DNA of 12,000 nt from Methanobacteriota archaeon (GTDB lineage: Archaea; Thermoplasmatota; Poseidoniia; Poseidoniales; Thalassarchaeaceae): assembly GCA_002714745.1 (NCBI GenBank), contig PAYF01000021.1:16511-28510 (forward strand), in the 5' to 3' direction. Both the position numbers and the translations under genes were made by a program. Position 1 is the first letter of the stretch. The number at the start of each line of letters is the position of its first letter. Below the pieces are notes generated by a model, which was not told the origin of the DNA, made no database searches, and was given only the letters and a program-made list of their open reading frames with translations. Shown piece by piece: positions 7,420 through 12,000 of the stretch.

Positions 7420-8592
7420 TTAGTGAGCAGTCAAGGCTTCCCAAAGATCCCACTCCTTGCTTTCTACCATATGTCTGAATAAATCTCCGACCAGATACAC
7501 ACTGCCAATCACCATTAGGTCACAGCCTCTGTCTTCTGCTAATTCTGATGCAATTGATAATGCCTCCACTGGATTCTCGTGTGAGGTTTCGGGCTTACTC
7601 CCTAAACCGTTCATCGTATTGTTCAACTCCTCAATCGTGACCGCTGGGTTGCGCCCGGTAATCGGCTGGGTGAGTACAACTCCTTGGAAGAGCGGGTTTG
7701 ATTGGAGTTCGATAGCAAGCGGCGAGAGGGTTTCATTCAGGTCACTCTTCGCAGTCATTCCGAGCAGTAATACGCACGGTTTGTCGACTTCAGAGAGGTC
7801 TGCGGCGAGACTCTCAGCATTGTGAGCAGCGCTGAATCGGGTGGTAATGCCCTTAATCCAATCACTGCCAAAGCCCGGAGAGCGTCCTGGCCAGACGCAA
7901 TCTGCAGAACTAACCGACCAGTTGAGAATTTCTGCTGCTTCCTTGACCATAGATGCATAGCCCTCCCATGGACTCTTGGTCTGAATGGTCCACCAAGTGA
8001 GATCAGTGCCCGCGATTCCTTCTATGACCTCTCTAACTCCGGAGTCCTGATGCTCTGATACGATAATAGGCACTCCTGGACGATGGATGGATGCCTTCTC
8101 GAAAGCAATCTCTCGAAGTGTTTCGCCAAGGAACTGGCTGTGCTCCATAGACACAGAGGTCAGAAAGCACAAATCCGCATCGACAAGTCTGGTTGCATCC
8201 AGCCTTCCTCCCATTCCGGTCTCTATGATGCCTCTTTGCACCCCAGCCTCACTGAATACCAGCATGGCTGATAGAAAGGTGGACTCAAAGTAGGTAGGGC
8301 TGCATTCGGGCTCCATTTCTGAGGCCTCTCTAACTCTAGAAAGGGCTCTGTCGAAGTCATCTGAAGAAATCGGTCTGCCGTCGATTCTAATGCGCTCCTC
8401 AACAGTAACGAGGTGGGGTGAAGTGAACAGGCCGGTTGTAAACCCACTCGCAGTTGCTGCAGACGAAAGTTGAACGCATAGCGATCCTTTTCCATTGCTG
8501 CCAGCGACATGGATTGAAGGAAAGTCGAGGTGGGGGTTGCCTAACCTCGATAGTAGGATCTGACAATTATCCAAACCCAATTTCATACCCAT
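7420..8592 (-). CDS. folC: Folylpolyglutamate/dihydrofolate synthase-like Mur ligase (FolC family)
   Basis: This is an ATP-dependent ligase of the FolC branch of the Mur ligase superfamily, expected to add glutamate to a folate-type substrate. The visible landmarks are the P-loop HVAGSNGKGS (28-37), LFTSPHL (55-61), ETGMGGRLDAT (124-134), TSVSMEHSQFLG (145-156), REIAFEKA with Lys166 as the candidate carbamylated lysine, WPGR (234-237) and AAHN (255-258) at the start of the C-terminal domain. It is somewhat short (390 residues against about 420-430), mainly because the segment between the two domains is condensed. Two motifs deviate: MEHS for the usual DHxxxLG, and SAAHN for D-AHN. The ATG at 8592 has no Shine-Dalgarno, yet the frame continues upstream with sequence that aligns to the FolC N-terminal helix (EWLDSRIA), so the real start probably lies near 8628. 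This is treated as a finding. Confidence 0.88.
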   Translation of the reverse strand: MGMKLGLDNCQILLSRLGNPHLDFPSIHVAGSNGKGSLCVQLSSAATASGFTTGLFTSPHLVTVEERIRIDGRPISSDDFDRALSRVREASEMEPECSPTYFESTFLSAMLVFSEAGVQRGIIETGMGGRLDATRLVDADLCFLTSVSMEHSQFLGETLREIAFEKASIHRPGVPIIVSEHQDSGVREVIEGIAGTDLTWWTIQTKSPWEGYASMVKEAAEILNWSVSSADCVWPGRSPGFGSDWIKGITTRFSAAHNAESLAADLSEVDKPCVLLLGMTAKSDLNETLSPLAIELQSNPLFQGVVLTQPITGRNPAVTIEELNNTMNGLGSKPETSHENPVEALSIASELAEDRGCDLMVIGSVYLVGDLFRHMVESKEWDLWEALTAH

Positions 8593-8635
8593 CGCGATGC
8601 GCGAATCTAGCCATTCCCGCGGACTGATACCAATT

Positions 8636-8641
8636 CCTCCT
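8636..8641 (-). promoter_or_regulatory. Strong Shine-Dalgarno upstream of folC with no canonical start codon in frame
   Basis: The minus strand carries a perfect AGGAGG here. The nearest in-frame ATG of folC is 43 bases downstream, far beyond normal spacing. Seven bases after the motif is an in-frame ATC (8628-8626). A TTG two bases after the motif is out of frame and soon hits a stop. The placement argues that folC initiates near 8628. Confidence 0.55.
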
Positions 8642-8677
8642 GCATTTCGCTGGTGTGCGTGAACGGGTCAAGGTGAT

Positions 8678-9760
8678 ATGGCCCATGAAGTTCGTGGGGG
8701 TATGGATGGCGAGCCAGAGGGTATCCTCGAGGTGATGAGTCAGCAGTGGGCCTCGATGGTCAGCATGGGAGGGATGTTTGTTGGCACAATCCTGCTGGGA
8801 CTCAGTATCCAGCCGCTTTACGACATTCCAGAGGCTAGGGCATTCGGTGAGGAAGGAGCATCCAAGGGAGGATATATCGCCATGGAAATGATGTTCATCC
8901 TAATTTTTACCGTGGCCATAATCTGGCTCGCGCGTAAGGGTTTAGACTATATCATCAAAGGAATCGTAATCTTGGCATTGGGGATGAGTCTGTTCTACAT
9001 ACTATTGCCTTACATCTCACTACTGTACTATCTGCTTGGGATCTCTTCTTCTAATCTGATTTTATTCACCACAATAGCGGCCAGCGTGGCTCTGATGGTA
9101 CTGCTGGTGAAGTTTCCCGAATGGTATGTTGTCAACACAGTAGGGATTCTGGTGGGTGCTGGCGTAATAACGCTGATTGGAGTCTCGTTCGTACCTGTAC
9201 TAATCATCGCATTCATGATTGCAGCAGCAATCTATGATCACTGGGCAGTCAACAGCAGTAAGCACATGCTGGAGCTCGCTGATACGATGATTAAGAACAA
9301 GCTGCCTGTACTTCTGGTGGCTCCAAAAGAGAGAGGATACTCCTTCATCGAAGAAGAGGAGAGTGTGATGCAAAGTGAGCCTGCCGAACACATGGACTGG
9401 GATGATCCTGCCCCGAACATCAAGCCGAAGAAAGGTGGGAGAGATGCTTTGTTCATGGGTCTTGGAGATGTTATCTTCCCCGGAATGCTGGTTATCTCAG
9501 CAGTCTCCTTCCTACCCGAGACCGGTGCAGAGATCAGTACAATATGGGGCATCCCGATGTACGGTGATCAGTTGGCAGTCGGACTTGGTACCTTGTTTGG
9601 CGGCCTATGCGGCTATGTGGCATTGATGACTCAGGTGGCACGAGGACAAGCTCAGGCGGGCCTGCCGATGCTCAACGGAGGCAGTATTCTTGGCTATTTG
9701 ATTTCAGGAATCATATTCCTAGGTCCTGCTGCTCTATGGCAGGACGTATCTTTCCTCTGA
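8678..9760 (+). CDS. Presenilin-homologue intramembrane aspartyl protease (A22 family, PSH)
   Basis: This is a polytopic membrane protein of 360 residues belonging to the presenilin/signal peptide peptidase superfamily, which cleaves transmembrane helices within the membrane. The three hallmark motifs are present in order: IYDHWAV with catalytic Asp187 in the YD motif, GLGD with catalytic Asp264, and LPMLN (329-333), which replaces the PAL motif. The surrounding sequence (KHMLELADTMIKNKLPVLLVAP after YD, DALFMGLGDVIFPG before the second Asp, QAGLPMLNGG later) closely follows archaeal PSH proteins. About nine hydrophobic segments are visible, with a hydrophilic loop (about 218-255) between the two catalytic helices. 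An AAGGTGAT Shine-Dalgarno lies almost against the ATG at 8678; Met9 (after GGGGG) and Met20 (after GAGGTG) are alternative starts. It diverges from folC. A likely role is clearing signal-peptide remnants or regulated proteolysis, inferred from the family. Confidence 0.93.
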   Translation: MAHEVRGGMDGEPEGILEVMSQQWASMVSMGGMFVGTILLGLSIQPLYDIPEARAFGEEGASKGGYIAMEMMFILIFTVAIIWLARKGLDYIIKGIVILALGMSLFYILLPYISLLYYLLGISSSNLILFTTIAASVALMVLLVKFPEWYVVNTVGILVGAGVITLIGVSFVPVLIIAFMIAAAIYDHWAVNSSKHMLELADTMIKNKLPVLLVAPKERGYSFIEEEESVMQSEPAEHMDWDDPAPNIKPKKGGRDALFMGLGDVIFPGMLVISAVSFLPETGAEISTIWGIPMYGDQLAVGLGTLFGGLCGYVALMTQVARGQAQAGLPMLNGGSILGYLISGIIFLGPAALWQDVSFL

Positions 9761-9812
9761 GTAATGTCCGATTGGTTGAAGGCTCTCTTACCGGCCCCTC
9801 GGACTGGTAATA

Positions 9813-11093
9813 ATGCTAGATATCAGCATGTTCAGGGAGCACTCCGATGTCATCCGTGCCGACCATGATAGGCGCGGCCTGAGTCATGAAGCCATAGATG
9901 AGGTCATCCGGCTGGACGATGAGTGGCGTAAGGCTAGATACGATGTCGACCAATTAAGGAAGTCTCGAAACGATGCGGCCAGAGGTATTGCCGCAGCCAA
10001 GAAGTCTGGTGATTCTGAGGCTGCAGACAAGATTCTGGCAGAAGTCGCCGACATAGGAGCTCAGATAGACGAGTTGTCCAATCTCTCTGATGAGTATCTG
10101 GCCAATAGGGATGCACTGAGGATGAGCATTCCAAACATTCTCCACGATGCGGTCCCGATTGGTGAGGATGATCAGAAGAACACTCTCCTAAGCATGCACG
10201 GTGAGAAAACCAAACTCGGCTTTGAACCTAGGAACCACAACGATATCATCGAGATGAACGGATGGGTTGACCAGGCCAGAGGAGCTAAGGTTACAGGCAG
10301 CAGATTCTACTTCCTGCAAGGAGACTTAGCTAGACTCGAGATGGCTCTGCAACAATACGGGGCTGACTTCCTGATGCAGCGTGGATACACGCTCGTACAG
10401 CCTCCACTGATGATGAACAGGGAGGCCTACGAGGGAGTTACCGATCTTGCTGACTTTGAGACCGTGATGTATGGAATCGAGCCCGACAAGTACTACCTCA
10501 TCGCAACTAGTGAGCATCCGCTCACTGCTATGCGCATGGATGAGGTGATTGAGCCCAGCGAGTTACCAATCAAACTGGTGGGAGTTTCTTCCTGCTTCCG
10601 CCGCGAGGTCGGAGCACACGGGCTTTCTGACAGGGGAATTTGGAGAGTTCACCAGTTCACAAAGGTGGAGCAAATCATAATCTCTCACCCCGATGAGTCG
10701 TGGAACCATCATGAGGATTTGTTGACTAACGCTGTCGATATGTGGGACAGTCTGGGGCTCCACTACCGAGTTGTCAACATCTGCACTGGCGATATGGGAA
10801 CGGTTGCTGCTAGGAAATTCGACCTTGAGGCCTGGCTTCCAGGAGCCGGCCAATACAAGGAGGTGGTCTCATGCTCAAATTGCACAGACTACCAAGCCAA
10901 CCGCTTGAGGATGAGATACCGGACTTCAGACGGTAACGAGGCTGTCCACACTCTGAACTCCACTGCAATCGCAACTAGTCGGGCTTTGGTTGCGATAATG
11001 GAGCAGAATCAGACTAAGGATGGTAGAGTCTCTATTCCTGAAATCCTTCGACCTTACATGGGAGGACAGGAGTTCCTAGAACCGCTTCACTAA
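9813..11093 (+). CDS. serS: Seryl-tRNA synthetase, bacterial type
   Basis: This cytosolic class II aminoacyl-tRNA synthetase charges tRNA-Ser (and tRNA-Sec where present) with serine. The 426 residues match a full-length common-type SerRS. An N-terminal antiparallel coiled-coil arm (about 28-105) binds the long variable arm of the tRNA. The catalytic core carries the TSE motif (232-234), motif 2 CFRREVG with Arg263/Arg264 and Glu265, and motif 3 with Arg390 followed by the usual DGRVSIPEILRPYMGG ending. It is not the rare methanogen-type SerRS. It follows the presenilin-like gene by 52 bp on the same strand. The ATG at 9813 lacks an evident Shine-Dalgarno. Its TAA overlaps the stop of the convergent DUF4126 gene by four bases (CTAA). 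Confidence 0.97.
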   Translation: MLDISMFREHSDVIRADHDRRGLSHEAIDEVIRLDDEWRKARYDVDQLRKSRNDAARGIAAAKKSGDSEAADKILAEVADIGAQIDELSNLSDEYLANRDALRMSIPNILHDAVPIGEDDQKNTLLSMHGEKTKLGFEPRNHNDIIEMNGWVDQARGAKVTGSRFYFLQGDLARLEMALQQYGADFLMQRGYTLVQPPLMMNREAYEGVTDLADFETVMYGIEPDKYYLIATSEHPLTAMRMDEVIEPSELPIKLVGVSSCFRREVGAHGLSDRGIWRVHQFTKVEQIIISHPDESWNHHEDLLTNAVDMWDSLGLHYRVVNICTGDMGTVAARKFDLEAWLPGAGQYKEVVSCSNCTDYQANRLRMRYRTSDGNEAVHTLNSTAIATSRALVAIMEQNQTKDGRVSIPEILRPYMGGQEFLEPLH

Positions 11094-11692
11094 TCGGCTT
11101 CTTTCTTCTGATTGGTTTTTCCCTTCTTCCTGTTAATTCTGGCCAGCAAGGCCACAAGTAGTATCACCACGAAGGCTGAGAGGAATGGAATCAGGATTGC
11201 AATCAAAGTTAGTGCTATACTAGCCACATTCTCACCGGTAGCAACCGCTGGATTACCCAATCCAAAGGTGAAGGTAGAACTGAGCCCCCTAGTTGCCACA
11301 GTAGCTGATTGGATGGTAGCGGATATACCTCCACCAGCAATCACAGCGATGGCCCATTGGATGATTGGATCAGTACCTTCGAGGACTATGGCCGTCATCG
11401 CTATTCCAGCAAGAATTGAAGCAGGAGTCGCTATTGTGTCCAAGGCGCTGTCTATCCATGTAACATAGTATCCAGCGAACTCGGCGATGGTCGCTATGCC
11501 TAGGATAATGATAGCTAGAGTCGAAGTGAAGAATTCGAATTGAGTACCTGTCAGATTTAGATCCATGAACCAAACTAGGTCGAATCTGGCTACGATTGAG
11601 AGAAGGAATGGGGGCAAGAAAACTCTGAACCCTGATGCGGCGGATAGGCTGATCCCCATGAGAATGGCCATCAGTACGGCGAAACCCTCCAT
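11090..11692 (-). CDS. DUF4126 family integral membrane protein
   Basis: This is a 200-residue polytopic membrane protein matching the DUF4126 pattern, whose function is unknown. The diagnostic features are the N-terminal ISLSAASGFRVFLPPFLLS (14-32), the central WIDSALDTIATPASILAG (about 78-95), the AVIAGGGISATIQ segment, and the GLGNPAVATGENVASIAL stretch before the last helices. Five to six hydrophobic segments are separated by short loops, and the protein ends in a strongly basic tail (RINRKKGKTNQKKEAD), presumably cytoplasmic. The Asp residues in WIDSALDTIATP lie in an otherwise hydrophobic context and are probably functionally important. A TATA-like element centred about 26 bp before the ATG suggests a leaderless transcript, which fits the absence of a properly spaced Shine-Dalgarno. 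It is convergent with serS and divergent from the GIY-YIG gene. Confidence 0.9.
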   Translation of the reverse strand: MEGFAVLMAILMGISLSAASGFRVFLPPFLLSIVARFDLVWFMDLNLTGTQFEFFTSTLAIIILGIATIAEFAGYYVTWIDSALDTIATPASILAGIAMTAIVLEGTDPIIQWAIAVIAGGGISATIQSATVATRGLSSTFTFGLGNPAVATGENVASIALTLIAILIPFLSAFVVILLVALLARINRKKGKTNQKKEAD

Positions 11693-11715
11693 GGTGCTTC
11701 GATGTGGTCACCTCG

Positions 11716-11721
11716 TATTAA
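11716..11721 (-). promoter_or_regulatory. TATA-like promoter element for the DUF4126 gene
   Basis: The minus strand reads TTAATA, centred 26-27 bp upstream of the A of the ATG at 11692. This is the position of the archaeal TATA box relative to the transcription start, so transcription would begin at or next to the ATG, giving a leaderless mRNA. A GAGGTGA lies 15 bases before the ATG, too far to be a typical ribosome binding site. Confidence 0.5.
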
Positions 11722-11750
11722 TGCAGACCCGACTTCATCCATGTTTGTTG

Positions 11751-11794
11751 CAGAGGGTACCCTCTGACCTCCATACTGGTCAGAGGGGTCCCCT
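11751..11794. repeat. Cluster of overlapping palindromes in a divergent intergenic region
   Basis: Three perfect inverted repeats overlap here. Bases 11751-11766 (CAGAGGGTACCCTCTG) form a 16 bp perfect palindrome. Bases 11760-11769 (CCCTCTGACC) pair exactly with 11778-11787 (GGTCAGAGGG) around an 8-base spacer. Bases 11784-11794 (AGGGGTCCCCT) form a third palindrome around a central T. The outer two are near-copies of each other (CAGAGGGTACCC and CAGAGGGGTCCCC). The cluster lies between the divergent starts of the DUF4126 gene (11692) and the GIY-YIG gene (11834), so an operator or a structured leader is plausible. A terminator is unlikely there, as no T-tract follows. Confidence 0.7.
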
Positions 11795-11833
11795 TTACCT
11801 CATGATTCAAGTCATAGTCCACTATCCCAAATC

Positions 11834-12000
11834 GTGGCTAAGAATGGGCAGTGCTATGTTCTCAAATTGAAAAACGGGAAATGGTATGTTGGCTATACGA
11901 CTAAAGGAATCGAGAGAATACTAGATCACATCGATGAGAACGGTGCAAAGTGGACGAAGAAATATGCTCCAGTAAAGCCCATTCCATGGAGTCAGACTGC
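11834..12000 (+). CDS. GIY-YIG nuclease domain protein, partial at the window edge
   Basis: A frame open to the window end begins with a GTG at 11834, and the first 55 codons are recognisably a small GIY-YIG domain. CYVLKL corresponds to the GIY strand (Tyr8) and WYVGYT to the YIG strand (Tyr18, Gly20). Arg28 in GIERILDH matches the catalytic arginine and His32 follows, then GAKWTKKYAPVKP, a pattern shared with short stand-alone GIY-YIG proteins (UPF0213-like). The metal-binding Glu expected further downstream is beyond the window. The frame extends upstream without a start to a TGA at 11765-11767, so GTG 11834 is the only usual start; it has no Shine-Dalgarno. Short GIY-YIG proteins act on branched or damaged DNA in the characterised cases, but the function here is open. 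Confidence 0.75.
   Translation, partial: MAKNGQCYVLKLKNGKWYVGYTTKGIERILDHIDENGAKWTKKYAPVKPIPWSQT

Noticed and set aside
9764..9865. Small + strand reading frame beginning MSDWLKALLPAPRTGN between the presenilin-like gene and serS
   Set aside because: It has no Shine-Dalgarno, runs into the start of serS in another frame, and soon becomes atypical in composition; it is more likely a chance frame.
11751..11794. Intrinsic transcription terminator
   Set aside because: The hairpins are followed only by TTT then ACC, and the location is between divergent starts, where no transcript should end; archaeal terminators are mostly T-tracts.
1..12000. Defence system, mobile element, CRISPR array or tRNA gene
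   Set aside because: No transposase, integrase, terminal repeats, spaced direct repeats or cloverleaf sequence could be seen; the GIY-YIG fragment alone does not indicate a mobile element.

Overview
This 12 kb window is compact and gene-dense, and looks chromosomal and archaeal. The archaeal markers are a full-length archaeal-type Lhr helicase with a C-terminal zinc knuckle, a UPF0200-type nucleotide kinase, a Sec11/ER-type signal peptidase with a Ser-His dyad, and a presenilin-homologue (A22) intramembrane protease. Together with a bacterial-type seryl-tRNA synthetase, a FolC homologue, and lipid- or membrane-anchored proteins with DxDGDG-type acidic repeats, the set best fits a marine planktonic euryarchaeon of the Poseidoniales (Marine Group II) or a relative. 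That placement is inferred from gene content alone.

Layout. The window opens with the last codons of a hydrophobic + strand protein (to 78). It meets a minus-strand pair tail to tail: a four-helix membrane protein of unknown function (894-1721) directly coupled to signal peptidase (75-893). A short divergent gap leads to a secreted lipoprotein that joins Ca-binding-type acidic repeats to a PLC-like phosphodiesterase domain (1841-3010). Next come lhr (3053-6034) and a UPF0200 nucleotide kinase (6071-6613). A minus-strand cluster follows, transcribed folC (from about 8592 or 8628 down to 7420), then a small membrane-anchored acidic protein (7057-7380), then dCMP deaminase (6610-7047). Divergent from folC is the presenilin-like protease (8678-9760), then serS (9813-11093). 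A DUF4126 membrane protein (11090-11692, minus) and the start of a GIY-YIG protein (11834 to the edge, plus) diverge around a cluster of overlapping palindromes (11751-11794).

Themes. Membrane-protein processing is represented twice, by Sec11 signal peptidase and by the presenilin/SPP-like protease. Nucleotide and one-carbon metabolism (dCMP deaminase, UPF0200 kinase, FolC) sit together. All three convergent gene junctions overlap by the same tetranucleotide, CTAA. I saw no rRNA, tRNA, CRISPR array, insertion sequence or defence island. The observations most worth following are the apparent missing canonical start of folC, the palindrome cluster at 11751-11794, the PLC-like lipoprotein, and the unknown protein coupled to signal peptidase.
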